A DNA stretch of 64,000 bases from Saturnia japonica (taxonomy: Eukaryota; Arthropoda; Insecta; Lepidoptera; Saturniidae), in NCBI GenBank assembly GCA_033032175.1, contig JAVKPJ010000048.1, positions 34,272 through 98,271 on the forward strand, read 5' to 3'. The translations under genes were made by a program, and so were the position numbers. Below are positions 45,518 to 56,971 of the stretch, piece after piece. A model generated the notes under the pieces. It had not been told where the DNA came from and ran no database searches. It saw nothing but the letters and a program-made list of their open reading frames with translations. Positions within the stretch are counted from its first letter, which is position 1; each line of letters opens with the position of its first letter.

Positions 45518-48500
45518 TCAAGGAGGCCTATCATGATGATAGCCTCCGGCTCTTCTTCTTCTGCCGCGCCCAGTTCTTCCGCGGCGAACTACGGATGTTA
45601 CAGGCGCTCTTTCCCGCTCTCGCTCTGCATCTTCCTTCTTAAGCATGACACACTCACTGAAAGAGACGACGGCGTTCCATTCACTCTCTCCGTTAACCAT
45701 GGAGCGAACTACAGCTGGTAGTGAGAGATCATCGCCAATAGCTCGTATGAGCTCCCTCCTTTCATCATCCCATGCTGAACACTCCTCCACTGTGTGGAAA
45801 GCGGTATCCGTCTGGCTGTCGCAGTGGTGACACTGAGAGGTCGTCTCTTTACCAGCGATTTGGTGCAGGTACTTGCCAAAGCAACCGTGGCTAGTGAGCA
45901 CCTGTACCAACCGAAACGTGAGCGACCCATAACTGCGATCGATCCAATCCCTGAAAACAGGTCGGATAGCCTCTATAATTGCAAGACCAGCACTAGGTGA
46001 AATCAAGGCCTCCGACCAACGCAATAACACAGCCTCACGAAGGTGCTTTCTCTGCGATTCTTTTTCCATGAGAGCAGTTCTTACTCCACGAGCAACTCTC
46101 TCAGCAGTCCACATGTAGAGTTCAGCATGGGAGCGTGCGACTAGTTCCCAAGGAGCAGAGCTCGCCAACAGGCATGCCGCCTCAAAAGATACTGTACGGT
46201 ATCCGCGGATCACCCTGACAGCCATTATACGCTGTAACCTTCGTAAAATGGCAGCACTGCCTGGCGTTAGGGCATTATGCCACACCGGGGCTCCGTACAA
46301 AACCATGGACTGCACAACTCCCATGTACAAAGAACGAACTCCGACACCAGCACCACCAAGGTTAGGCAAAAGGCTCGATAGTGCAGAAGCACATCTCATA
46401 ACTCTGGGGGCTAATTGCTGGAAGTGATTATCAAATCTCCAACGGGCGTCTAGAATTAGTCCCAAATACTTTAACGAGGAGCCAACATGTATACGAACTC
46501 CACCAACAGTTATGTGCATGTCAGGAGGCAGTGCTTTGCGGGGCCCATGGAAACAAACTGCTTCTGTTTTATCCAGAGCTACTTCGAGCCCAAGCAACCG
46601 GATCCTCCCGACAACCTGAGCCACACTCGCCGTAGCCAACATGAGGGCATCCCGAACGGAATCGCCACGCGCCGTCACCAAAGTATCATCTGCATAACAA
46701 GTAATAGAAACACCGGGTAGAAGGGCACACCGCAACACCCAATCGTAACCGATGTTCCACAAGAGCGGGCCAAGGACTGACCCCTGTGGAACACCGCACG
46801 ATAGCTCCCTCTGGTGGGTGCAAGCGTCCTGCCCAACGCATGTAACCTGCCTATCCATTAAGTAGGACCCAATAACTCTATATAAATAATGAGGCACTCT
46901 GTGGTACTTTAGAGCTTCCCTGATGCATTCCCAGGGTAAGCTGTTAAAAGCGTTGGCTATGTCTAACGACACAGCTAACAGCACTCCACCCTGGGAAATC
47001 GCTTCATCCGAGAGGGTCTTTACGCGCAAAATCGCGTCAACTGTCGATCGACCCTCTCGGAAACCGAACTGCGTTGATGAGAGATCTGGCCCCATGCAAA
47101 CCAAATGTGTAATGAGGCGCCGTGACATAATTCGCTCAAAAATCTTGCCGACCTCATCCAGGAGAACAATAGGCCGGTACGCCGACGGAGACTCTGCCGG
47201 ACGTCCCTGTTTCCTCAATAGGACGAGGCGACCTATCTTCCACTGAGGTGGAAACTGACCCGACACCAGACAAGCACTGAAGAGCCGCCTAAGCCGATTC
47301 CCCAGAGCACCCGCCGCAAGAGCCCAGGCACGACCTGGAATTCCATCAGGCCCCGGAGAAGTATTCTTCGCCCGAAGCCGTCTTACAGCCGTATCTAATT
47401 CATCCTCCGAGACTGGAGGAATGCTCTCATAATCGTCCTGATCTTTAGTGGCCGACAATGCCACAAACGGAGGTGTATACTCCAACCTCTGTGGAAAAAG
47501 CTGAGACAGAATGGAATCCAAGAACTGCGGCTGAAGACTCTGCGTGATCGGAGGAGCCCAGGGGCGCAAGAAACCCAACACCATACGGTAGGGGCGTCCC
47601 CACGGATCTCCGTCCAAAGTCTCCAGCAGGTTTTCCCTTGCCCGAGCCTTCGCCTTTTTAATGGCTATTTGAAGATCTTTTCTAGCCTCTTTGTAATACG
47701 TATACAATTGCTCTTCAACAGCTGTATCCCGTCCCAGGCGCAATCTCCGATGTCTAGTATATTGGCGTCTAGTGGCCACACACCTAGTTCGCAGTCGAGC
47801 GATTTCACCAGACCACCAATAAACTCGTCGCTTAGGTGGATCAGATCTGACCCGGGGCATAGCAGCATCAGAAATATGCGTCATAGTATCCCGAAACCAA
47901 TGAGCTTCCTCTGTGACGTTCACTGGCCCTTCCGGTGGTGGGATCCAGGACGCAACTATAGCAGCCTCTATCAGCAAATCCTCATTGAGTCGCTTAATGG
48001 CCCACCTAGTTGTTAACGAAGTTTGCCTACCAACAACTGGGATGGTGGGCAAAACAGAGACGTCAAACCGGACATATAAATGATCCGATAGAGATTCCGT
48101 ACCCTCCTCAACTCTCCAGTTTTGAATTCGTCGATCGAGAACAGGAGAAGCAAAGGTTATATCAACAATGGAACCACCCCGTTGCCGAATGCAAGTATTT
48201 ATAGTCCCACGATTGACGACTGCAAGACCAATTTCTAAAGCCCATTCCTCTAAGGCTCTGCCACGCATATCAGTGACAGGAGACCCCCAAGCTGAAGACT
48301 TAGCATTAAAGTCCCCAGCCACTAACATGGGACAGGGCAATGTTCGTCTAATGAAGGATCCTAAACTGTCCAGGAACCTCTCAAATTCCAGGAATGGCTT
48401 ATTCGGAGAAATGTACACCCCTATCAAGAAAAGTTCTCCCCATTGCGCAGCAACGAACCCTACATCACTCATTAAAATGGTCAAAACTGGAGACCCAACA

Positions 48501-48682
48501 GTGTTAGCAGATACAATGGCTGCTGTGCGCGTTACATCCGCAACCCAATTGCTCCGAGAAGGAACGAAATAAGGTTCAGCGACAATCATTACTTGGATCG
48601 ACCACTCAGCCTTGGTATGAACCAGAAGATCCTGAGCCACGGCCGAGTGGTTTATATTTGCCTGTAAAAACTTATGAGCCAT
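45518..48682 (-). CDS. E13 ORF2: endonuclease-reverse transcriptase (beta)
   Basis: 1054 aa from the ATG at 48682 (MAHKFLQANINH), five bases after the ORF1 TAA (TAAATAATATG). Endonuclease AEPYFVPSRSNW, GDFNAKSSAWGS, SDHLYVRFDV; RT SPGPDGIPGR, FREGRSTVDA, SLDIANAF, VPQGSVLGP, CYADDTLVTARG; finger CHHCDSQTDTAFHTVEEC; basic RTGRGRRRR tail. All hallmark motifs intact and frame open. Because its own ORF1 is broken, it would depend on Gag from another copy, or act as an enzyme source for others. Confidence 0.94.
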   Translation of the reverse strand: MAHKFLQANINHSAVAQDLLVHTKAEWSIQVMIVAEPYFVPSRSNWVADVTRTAAIVSANTVGSPVLTILMSDVGFVAAQWGELFLIGVYISPNKPFLEFERFLDSLGSFIRRTLPCPMLVAGDFNAKSSAWGSPVTDMRGRALEEWALEIGLAVVNRGTINTCIRQRGGSIVDITFASPVLDRRIQNWRVEEGTESLSDHLYVRFDVSVLPTIPVVGRQTSLTTRWAIKRLNEDLLIEAAIVASWIPPPEGPVNVTEEAHWFRDTMTHISDAAMPRVRSDPPKRRVYWWSGEIARLRTRCVATRRQYTRHRRLRLGRDTAVEEQLYTYYKEARKDLQIAIKKAKARARENLLETLDGDPWGRPYRMVLGFLRPWAPPITQSLQPQFLDSILSQLFPQRLEYTPPFVALSATKDQDDYESIPPVSEDELDTAVRRLRAKNTSPGPDGIPGRAWALAAGALGNRLRRLFSACLVSGQFPPQWKIGRLVLLRKQGRPAESPSAYRPIVLLDEVGKIFERIMSRRLITHLVCMGPDLSSTQFGFREGRSTVDAILRVKTLSDEAISQGGVLLAVSLDIANAFNSLPWECIREALKYHRVPHYLYRVIGSYLMDRQVTCVGQDACTHQRELSCGVPQGSVLGPLLWNIGYDWVLRCALLPGVSITCYADDTLVTARGDSVRDALMLATASVAQVVGRIRLLGLEVALDKTEAVCFHGPRKALPPDMHITVGGVRIHVGSSLKYLGLILDARWRFDNHFQQLAPRVMRCASALSSLLPNLGGAGVGVRSLYMGVVQSMVLYGAPVWHNALTPGSAAILRRLQRIMAVRVIRGYRTVSFEAACLLASSAPWELVARSHAELYMWTAERVARGVRTALMEKESQRKHLREAVLLRWSEALISPSAGLAIIEAIRPVFRDWIDRSYGSLTFRLVQVLTSHGCFGKYLHQIAGKETTSQCHHCDSQTDTAFHTVEECSAWDDERRELIRAIGDDLSLPAVVRSMVNGESEWNAVVSFSECVMLKKEDAERERERAPVTSVVRRGRTGRGRRRRAGGYHHDRPP

Positions 48683-48687
48683 ATTAT

Positions 48688-50819
48688 TTACTGCTCTACT
48701 ATTACCTGCTCTTCCTCTACCCTTACTTGGGAACTGGGAGCGTCCTTAACTACCGATCTATTATTGAACTGTATTTTCCTGGCTGCTTTACCCTGATTTT
48801 TATTTTTAGGCACACACGATTTGCTACCCAAGCGATGATCTGCCGGTCGCTTTGCATCAGCGCACACCGAGCAATGCGGAATGGCCGAACAATCAGATGC
48901 CTTATGTCCTACCATACCGCAACGAAAACACTGCTCACTACGATCGATTTGCGCAGTACATTTTTGCTTAATGTGGCCTACTTCCAAGCAACGGAAACAT
49001 CTAGCTACCTTAGGCTGCAACAATGTTACTTGCACAGCCACCCAACCCAAAAGGAGCCTGCGTTCCTGTGCCACCTTTTTGGCAGCCGCCACCGGGCAGC
49101 GCACCCACACAGTGTTAGTCCCATAGGGAGCTCGTCTCACTTCTCCTACCTTCACCTGACTCACATGGCAGTCCCCTTTCGCTGCTATAGCAGCCGCCAC
49201 CTCTTCTTTGGTCGAAGCATCGTCTAAACCTGTGACGCGGAGCTCCACACATTTCATGGGCCTCGACACCTGGACCAATCCATCACCCACTGTTTCTTTA
49301 AATATCGTCGACAGCCTCTCAGCTAGTAAATCTGCCTTCTCAGCGCTAGCTACACCAGGCACTTCCAGCTTGCGAGCTCCTGAAGCCGTCTCCTTGACCT
49401 TTATAAAGGCGATATCAAAACCAGTCATGTCTATCTTCTCTTTGGCAACCGATATTAACTTTCTATAGTCAATACCTTTTTCCTTTGCCTCTGGTTGGAG
49501 AGTCAGAACAATAGCCGAAGACCGAGGGACAACTAGTTTGGCCGGTAATATTTTTCCTTTCGGTGCTTGTAGTGCTGCTAAGCGCTTTTTAGCACCTCGC
49601 GCCACTACGGTCGACCATGTTTCCTGCGCCACAGGCTCCGGCTGAGAAGGAACTTGCTGCAAAAGGGAGGCCTTTGCATCCTGCGACGCCAGTGATTTCT
49701 TTTTGCCCTTGCCAATCCTTTTACGGGCTGGAACAGCAGAACCATTAGAGCCAGATGGATCAGCAGAACCGAGAGGGCCAGGTGGTCGTGTCTCTGACCT
49801 CCCTGTCATATCCAGCGCTTGAGTAGGAGCATTCAAGAGTCTTCTTTCTACCGACTCTATGCAGAATCTCATCTCCTGCATCATATTGTGCATGACATTA
49901 TCCAGCATTTCCTTGGTAACCACCGATGGCACCTCCTTCTGAGACCTTATTCCTCGCTGCCGTAATGGGGAAACTTCACTTCTTGCGCTGACCGTGACAG
50001 GTGAAATATTGGCTGCTGAGACAATTCCCCATGTCGGGCCAACTGCAGCTCTACTCTCAACTCAACCATTTCCTTGCGAAGTTCCTCAATTTCTGCCGCT
50101 TGTTTGGCCTCACTAGCCTTTAACCTATCACAGGAGTCTTGGAGCTTTCTTAGCTCTTCAGAAGCATTTCTGTTGGCCAAAATAGTTGCTCTATCCACAA
50201 TAGATGCAGCTGCCTCCTTGAGAGCATGCTGGAAGGTGCCCTTCAAGTTCTTTGATTTTTGCACGACTCCGAGAATAACATCGACGTCGGCAAGAATTCC
50301 TTTCTGAAGATCCGCCGCAAGTTGCTCCTCTGAAATGGGAGCATTGAGTTTTACGGCAACTCGTTCACACCTTGCCCTCGAGGCAATCTCAGCCATCTCA
50401 TGTTCTGCTCTGAGACGCAGCTCCTCTTCTCCGAGGCGTATAAGTTCTGCCTTGGCTTTTGCCAGGCCCCTGTATTGTCCAGTGGTTACAGGACGGCCTC
50501 TGCCTATCTTTTTAGATGTAGGAGTACACTGGCCGGTCACTCCAACTTCGGGTTCCGAGTCAGACGATGAATCCACCGGCAGCTGTAGACGTTCTCCATC
50601 TCTACGCAAACGAACCTCAGACAAGGGCACATCGCTGCCATCGCTGGCTGTCACCATAGCATCTCTGCTGTGTTCACTGGCGTCTGAGGGGCTCTTTAGT
50701 GTCGGATTTTCTAAGCCATACACCACTGGCCAATTTGCAGTAGAATCAGTACCAGTCCCACTTTTTCCATCATTTTTCTTTCCTTTTTTATTTTTATTGA
50801 AATGGTTTGAACTCTTCAT
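48688..50819 (-). pseudogene. E13 ORF1 (Gag-like), one frameshift
   Basis: The N-terminal part (ATG 50819, MKSSNHFNKN) runs about 290 codons through KIGRGRPVTTGQY, NLKGTFQHALKEAAASI and a coiled coil, then stops at 49947. The C-terminal part (49932-48688) continues in another frame with the core SAIVLTLQPEA, VELRVTGLDDAS, knuckles CFRCLEVGHIKQKC and CFRCGMVGHKASDC, and CSVCADAKRPADH. The frame change lies at about 49935-49990. One indel explains it, so it is either a recent mutation or a base-calling error. Confidence 0.85.
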
Positions 50820-51241
50820 TTCTAATCCCACGAGAATGGGGGAAACAACCGGTCCACCCAGGCAGTGCCCCCTGTGCCTGGGTAAGCCTAGCGTAACCCG
50901 TCAGAGAGTCGGCCGGTTCTCTGACGGGGGTCGCACTCGTGACTGGTCTCCCACCAGCCACGCATCCCCTCGCGGTGCGCCGCCGCTTGGGATTAGGGTA
51001 ATTTTTTATAGAGGTTTTCTTCCTCGCGGTCCAGGCGGTGAAGCCAAGACCCTCGGTCCCATACGAAGCCGCGAGACGTGACCACGACACTCCGATGGGA
51101 TTACGAGATCGACGGCGACAAGCCGAACAAGTTGTCAGGTCTGTCCGCCCGACGGCAGTGTGAGTACTCGCCGAGCCCGCCAACACACCACGTTCTTCGA
51201 CCCCTCTGACTAGCAGAGGAACGGTAAACGTAGCCCCCCCC

Positions 51242-51319
51242 GTCAGGTATTAGCCGTCGGCCGTGAAGCGGCCGCCGTTGCCCGGGATGCACCACGCGGA
51301 GGTTCCTGACTCGCACCCC
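51242..51319 (-). ncRNA. HDV-like self-cleaving ribozyme at the 5' end of E13
   Basis: Same as E9: P1 GGGGTGC/GCATCCC, P2 GTCAGG/CCTGAC, P4 GGCCG/CGGCC, GGCTAAT. Confidence 0.87.
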
Positions 51320-51333
51320 AACCTAACCTAACC
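51320..51333 (-). repeat. Telomere repeats between E13 and E14
   Basis: AACCTAACCTAACC. Confidence 0.96.
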
Positions 51334-51361
51334 TTTTTTTTTTTTTTTTTTTTTTTTTTTA

Positions 51362-51449
51362 CATGGGGAAATCCTACATTGGATACACCTCCCGCCGTCG
51401 GGGGACAGCGAGAGGGTTATGCCGGACTCCTACCGGCTAAAACCCCATG
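51362..51449 (-). other. 3'-terminal RNA fold of E14
   Basis: CATGGGG/CCCCATG and GCCGG-ACTCCTA-CCGGC. Confidence 0.8.
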
Positions 51450-51686
51450 GCCGCATCAGCGCGTATGTGAAACAGGGTCGCGGGAAAGGCGGCAAGCATG
51501 CTACCGCTACCCTGTTCACGCGCTCGGGTCACCCGCAGGTGGAGAAAGCGGGGACCCTCGTCTCAGGAAGACGAAATCACTTTCCTCACGCTTCATAAAT
51601 TGAAGCGGCGGCAGAACCGTGCTTCATCTTCACGGGCCTTGTTTCAACGGCAACAGACGCCCCCGCATCTGTCAACTGAAGGATTA

Positions 51687-53471
51687 TCAGCGAGGCATCA
51701 GGTGGGGGGGATTAAATCCCCTCCTCCCACCACGTCCAGTCCTCTGACGTCGGATCATGGGAGCATCCGGCTCCCTTTCTCTCGACCTTTCCGCAACTTC
51801 CTTTTGTTGGAGAACACACTCGCAGAAAGCAACAACAGCAGACCAAGCCCTATCATTTTCCACCATTGCTCTGACCAACGTCGGTAGAGATATATCACTA
51901 CCTACTACTTCAATGAGCTCTCTGCGATGATCAGCCCACGCCGGGCATAGTTCCAGAGTGTGCTGAGCTGTGTCTATATCACACCCGACACAATGGTGGC
52001 ACCTGGATGTCAATTCCTTCCTGGCCACTTGGTTCAAGTACTTACCAAAGCAACCATGGCCTGTCAGCAACTGAACAAGACGGAAAGTGAGTCCCCCATG
52101 AGGTCTTTCTATCCATTGCATAAATATAGGGTACAGTGCCTGTATAGTCCAAAGACCAGCACTTGGTGAGGAAAGCCTCTCTTTCCACACTATTAATACC
52201 ACCTCTTGTAAGTGGTTTCTCTGCGCCTTCTCCTCCCGTGGATGAATAGCTGCCCCTCGGGCAAGCCTCTGTGTGCGCCATTCATACATGGTCGCATGCA
52301 CTTTTGCAACTAAATCCCAAGGTGTAGAACCCGCCAACAAGCACGCCGCCTCGTACGATATGGTACGGTAACCACGTATTACCCTGATAGCCATTATCCT
52401 CTGCAGTTTCCGCAGAGCAGCAGAATTACTCGCCGTCAGGGCATCGCACCATACTGGGGCTCCATACAAGGCCATGGATCTTATCACGCCTAAGTATAAG
52501 GAGCGGCAACTAGCCCCAACGCCTCCAAGATTAGGCAGGAGGCTTGCCAAGGTGGAAGCACATCGCAACACCCTAGGGGTCATTCGGTCAAAGTGCTCAG
52601 GAAATGTCCACCGACTATCAAGGACTACACCCAGGTATTTAAGCTTAGAGTTAACCTCCACCCGAACTCCACTTATGACAAGGTGAGAGCCCGGCGGAGG
52701 TGCCCTCCGCGCACCATGAAAACATATTGACTCAGTCTTATCAAGAGCAACCTCAAGTCCTAGCATTCTGATTCTTCCTATAACCTGAGCCATGCTAACA
52801 GTCGCTAAACGCATGGCATCACTCAGAGCAGAACCCCGTACTGTCACCAGCGTATCGTCTGCGTAACATGTCAACGCAACACCAGGCAAGAGAGCACCTC
52901 GCAGCACCCAATCATACCCGATGTTCCACAGAAGTGGGCCAAGCACTGACCCCTGTGGAACACCGCATGACACCTCCCTTTGGTGGGTACTTGCATCCTG
53001 CCCAATGTACGTGACATATCTGTCATTTAAATATGACCCAATGATCCTACGCAGATACAGTGGTACGTCATGGTATAACAACGCATCACGAATGCGATTA
53101 AAGGGTAGGCAGTTAAACGCGTTGGCTATGTCTAGCGACACAGCCAACATCACTCCACCCTGGGAAACTGCTTCTTCCGAAAGTGTCCTGACGCGCAAAA
53201 TCGCGTCAAGCGTTGATCGACCCTCCCGGAAGCCAAATTGCACTGGAGACAAATCTGGCCCTGTTCGAGTCAAATGTCTGACTATCCGCCGCGAAATAAT
53301 ACACTCGAACATCTTACCTACCTCGTCTAAAAGGACTATAGGCCGATACGCAGCTGAAGAATCCGCTGGACGGCCCAGCTTTTTCAGAAGGACAAGGCGA
53401 CCTACTTTCCACTGGGTGGGGAATCGACTGGTCTGTAAGCAAGCAGTGAAGAGCCTCCTAAGTCGATCCCC
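51687..53471 (-). pseudogene. E14 ORF2, C-terminal part (RT fingers onwards)
   Basis: Open frame of about 595 codons from DRLRRLFTACLQ to the stop at 51687. The endonuclease and the APGPDG motif are lost. Kept: FREGRSTLDA, SLDIANAF, VPQGSVLGP, CYADDTLVTVRG, and the finger CHHCVGCDIDTAQHTLELC. No start codon belongs to it. The reading frame is undamaged, which suggests a recent insertion. Confidence 0.88.
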
Positions 53472-53495
53472 TTTTTTTTTTTTTTTTTTTTTTAC

Positions 53496-53579
53496 GTGGG
53501 GAAATCCTACATGGATCCACCTCCCGAGCCGGGCAGCTCGAGAGGGGTATGTCAGACTCTTACTGACTAAAACCCCACG
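53496..53579 (-). other. 3'-terminal RNA fold of E15
   Basis: CGTGGGG/CCCCACG, CGAGC/GCTCG, GTCAG-ACTCTTA-CTGAC. Confidence 0.8.
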
Positions 53580-53819
53580 GTGTTCTCCGCACACCTATGT
53601 GGCCGGGGAGCAGGAACTGCAAGCAAAAACTTCTACTCAACCCGGCAGGTGTCAGCCCCTCATGAGGGGCCTCTTCCTTCGGTCTGAGGGGTTGGATGAT
53701 TGGACACCCTCTGACGAACCGTCGAGGGGCGCATCGAACACAGATGCGCCTCGCCTCGGGCCTGTACACTAACTGCAAGGGCGAAGGACGTGCCCGCGTC
53801 CAACGCCCGCAGGCCTTAT

Positions 53820-56800
53820 TTACGGCGGCTGTAGGTCATCCCTGACCCGTCGCCGCCGTACGGTTCGTCGACCGCGGGAGGGGAGCTGTGATGCCTGCTC
53901 CCCTCCCTCTCCGCCGCCTCCTTAGTGAGCATAACGTCCTCGCAGAATGAGGCGACGGAGTTCCATCCGGTCTCGCTCTCGACCATGGACTTCACAACAG
54001 TCGAGAGCGAGAGATCCAGGCCAATCCCCGCAACGAGCTCGCGGCGTGGCGTTTCCCAGGCGGGACATTCTTCGAGGGTGTGCTGCGCGGTGTCCCTCGC
54101 ACAACCACAATGGTGGCACCCTGCTGTCGGTTCCCGGCCTATACGACACAGGTAGCTCCCGAAACAGCCGTGTCCCGAGAGCACCTGTGTCAGCCGGAAT
54201 GTCAGGGTGCCGTGCCGCCTGGTTAGCCATTCGGCCAATACGGGCCGAACGGCTTCCACTGTTGCCACTCCCGAGCTCGGTCGCTCAAGTCGTCGGCGCC
54301 ACTCGTCCACCACTAGGACCTGGTGGAGCTGTGACCTCAGCGCCTCGATTTCCCGAGGCGCGAGTCGTAAACATTGCTCCAGCGCCTCCACGCGTCGAAG
54401 ATACAGAGACGCGTGGGCTCTCGCCTCCAGGTCCCAGGGTGGGGATCCGGCTAATAGGGAGGCCGCCTCGAAAGAAATCGTGCGGTACCCTCGGACGGCT
54501 CTGATGGCCATCGCCCGCTGCGGTTTCCGCAATTGGGCGATATTTTTAGCCGTCAAGCTATACGCCCACACGGGGGCCCCATACAGGACTATGGACCGCA
54601 CGATCCCTAAATACAGCTTCCGGCAAGTGGAATTAGGCCCCCCCAGGTTGGGTAGCAGACGAGCTAATGCACCCGCTGCTCCCATGAGACGGGGGGCCAA
54701 GTGCCGGAAGTGCTCTTCGAAGGTCCATCGGCTGTCGAGGACGAGGCCGAGATACCTCATTGTCGACTCGACACCGATGGACACGCCTCCCACGACTATT
54801 TGAGCTCCTTGAGGCGGCGCATTCCGAGGTCCATGGAAAAACAGGGCCTCGGATTTACGGGCGCCACCTCCAGCCCCAGACGCCGAATCCTACCGACGAC
54901 TTGAGCGACGCCGGCCGTAGCCAGCATCGTCGCATTGCGGTGCGTCTTCCCCCGGGCTAACACTAGCGTGTCGTCAGCGTAACAGACAACGCTGACGCCT
55001 CGGAGGAGCGCACCGCGCAACACCCAGTCGTATCCGATGTTCCAGAGAAGGGGCCCTAACACTGACCCCTGGGGAACACCGGATACGACATCTCGCCGAC
55101 TCATCCCTCGCTGACCCGGGAAGGTCACGTACCTCTCACTGAGGTACGCCCCGACTATACGGCGGAGGTAGGACGGCACTCCATGAAACCGGAGTGCCTC
55201 TCTAATTGTAGCCCAGGGCAAGGTGTTAAAAGCGTTGGCGATGTCAAGAGACACCGCCAGAACCACCTCGCCCCGAGCAATTGCTTCCTCCCTGGATCTT
55301 CACACGCATTATGGCGTCAATCGTGGGCGCCCCTGGCGGAAACCAAACTGGTTATCCGCCAGATCCGGCCCTATCGTTGTTAAGTGTCGGACGAGGCGGA
55401 CTGCGATTATTCGCTCGCAGAGCTTCGCCACATCGTCCAACAACACTATGGGCCGGTATGCGGACGGAGAGTCCGCAGGGCGCCCCTCTTTCTTCAGCAG
55501 GACTAGTTTGCCGGTTTTCCCACGCGGAAACCGGCCCTGTTGAAGACACACTGTGAAATCCCCAAAAGTCGGGGCTCGAGGGCCTCTAGAGCCAGGACCC
55601 ATGCACGACCAGGTATGCCGTCCGGTCCTGGGGCGGTGTTTTTTGCTTGCATGCGTTTCACCGCCGCCCTCACTCTTGGGTCACCTCGGGTGCATCGTCG
55701 TCGCCCTCCGCTTTGGGCATGGCTGCGAACGGAGCCATCGTGGGAGGTGTATGCTCTGCCCCCGAAGGAAACAGAGGGACTACATCTTGGAGGAGCTCTG
55801 GCTGGAGACTCTTTGTTATCGGGGGAGCCCATTGGCGTAATTTGCCACGTACCATTCGGTACGGGCGCCCCCATGGATTCCGGTTGAGCGTCTCCAGCTG
55901 CTCCTCCCTGGCCAGAGCTTTCGCCTGCTCAATGGCCTTTTTGAGCGCCAACTTGGCCGCTCTGTACCCTTCGTAGAGTTCTATCTCTCTGGCGGACGCG
56001 TCCTGCGTGCGACCCCGCCTGCGCCGCTCTCTGGTGTACTGGCGCCGAACCGCCACACACGCGGCACGCAATTGCGCGATTTCGGCGGTCCACCAGTACA
56101 CTTGACGCCTGGCGGGCATCGGCCCCTTTATTCGGGGCATCGCCGCGTCGCAGACACGCGTCATATCTGCGCGCAGTGACTCCGCCTCTTCGTTGACATC
56201 AGCAAGCCTGTCGGGCGGTTCACCGGAAACCCAGGCCTGCATGACGGCAGCTTCCAGAAGTACCTCACGGTCTAGGCGCTTCAATGCCCAACGCGGACCG
56301 TCCTCTACGGAGGTCCTACGGGCCGGTACATCCGAGGCCGGGTGGAGATGTCGAACCGTATATATCGGTGGTCCGACAACGTCTCCACTCCCTCAAGGAC
56401 TGTCCAGCCCCGAACTCGGCGTGCTAAAGCAGGGCTTGCAAACGTAATATCCACTATAGAACCGCCCTGCTGTCGCACGCACGTGTTAACGGACCCCGAT
56501 TGAGGACAAGTAGGCCCATTAATATAGCCCACTCCTCAAGAGCCTCACCCCTAGCGTCCGTTGACGGGGAACCCCAAGCTGTTGATTTAGCGTTAAAGTC
56601 CCCGAGGACCAGGACGGGGTGAGGATGGATACGACCGACAACGATTTGCATCTCCCCGAGGAATCCCTCAAAGTCAGCGAGACTTCTACTTGGGGGCATA
56701 TACACCCCTACTACGACCATGTCACCGAGATGTGCTGCTACGTACCCCCGACCCCTCGAGATGTTGGAGAAAGGCGGGGCACCAGCAGCGGCCTGGGACA

Positions 56801-56969
56801 CTAAGGCCACCGAACCGTCCAAGTCACCCACCCAGTTATCTGCCGGTGGAACATAGTACGGCTCGGCCATCACGGCGATGTGGATCAACCACTGCGCCAT
56901 GCTCTGGAACAAGAGGTCTTGAGCTCTGGCACAGTGGTTGAGATTACCTTGTAAGAAATTGAGTGCCAT
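53820..56969 (-). pseudogene. E15 ORF2 (alpha), many frameshifts
   Basis: ATG at 56969 (MALNFLQGNLNH), TAATAATG coupling kept. The frame changes at least six times, near 56490, 56300, 55680, 55520, 55300, 54800 and close to the C-terminus (about 53905). Recognisable: AEPYYVPPADNW, GDFNAKSTAWGS, APGPDGIPGR, FRQGRP.. , SLDIANAF, VPQGSVLGP, CYADDTLVLARG, finger CHHCGCARDTAQHTLEEC. Most lesions are single-base indels within otherwise well-preserved sequence. Confidence 0.88.
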
Positions 56970-56971
56970 TA

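Larger units (their letters stand above)
45171..51319 (-). mobile_element. E13: full-length beta element with a broken ORF1
   Basis: Poly(T) 45171-45188, 3' UTR (45189-45517), intact ORF2, ORF1 with one frameshift, E4-type leader (50820-51241), ribozyme. Close in layout and leader to E9. Confidence 0.92.
51334..53471 (-). mobile_element. E14: 5'-truncated beta element joined directly to E15
   Basis: Poly(T) 51334-51360, 3' UTR (51361-51686) and the last 595 codons of ORF2. Its truncated 5' end at 53471 runs straight into the poly(T) of E15 with no telomere repeat, unlike the other poly(T) junctions. The missing half of E14 is not found beyond E15, so E15 did not simply insert into E14. Confidence 0.9.

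Noticed and set aside
53471..53594. Apparent N-terminal extension of E14 ORF2 with a lysine run
   Set aside because: Same artefact: translation through the E15 poly(A) and 3' UTR.
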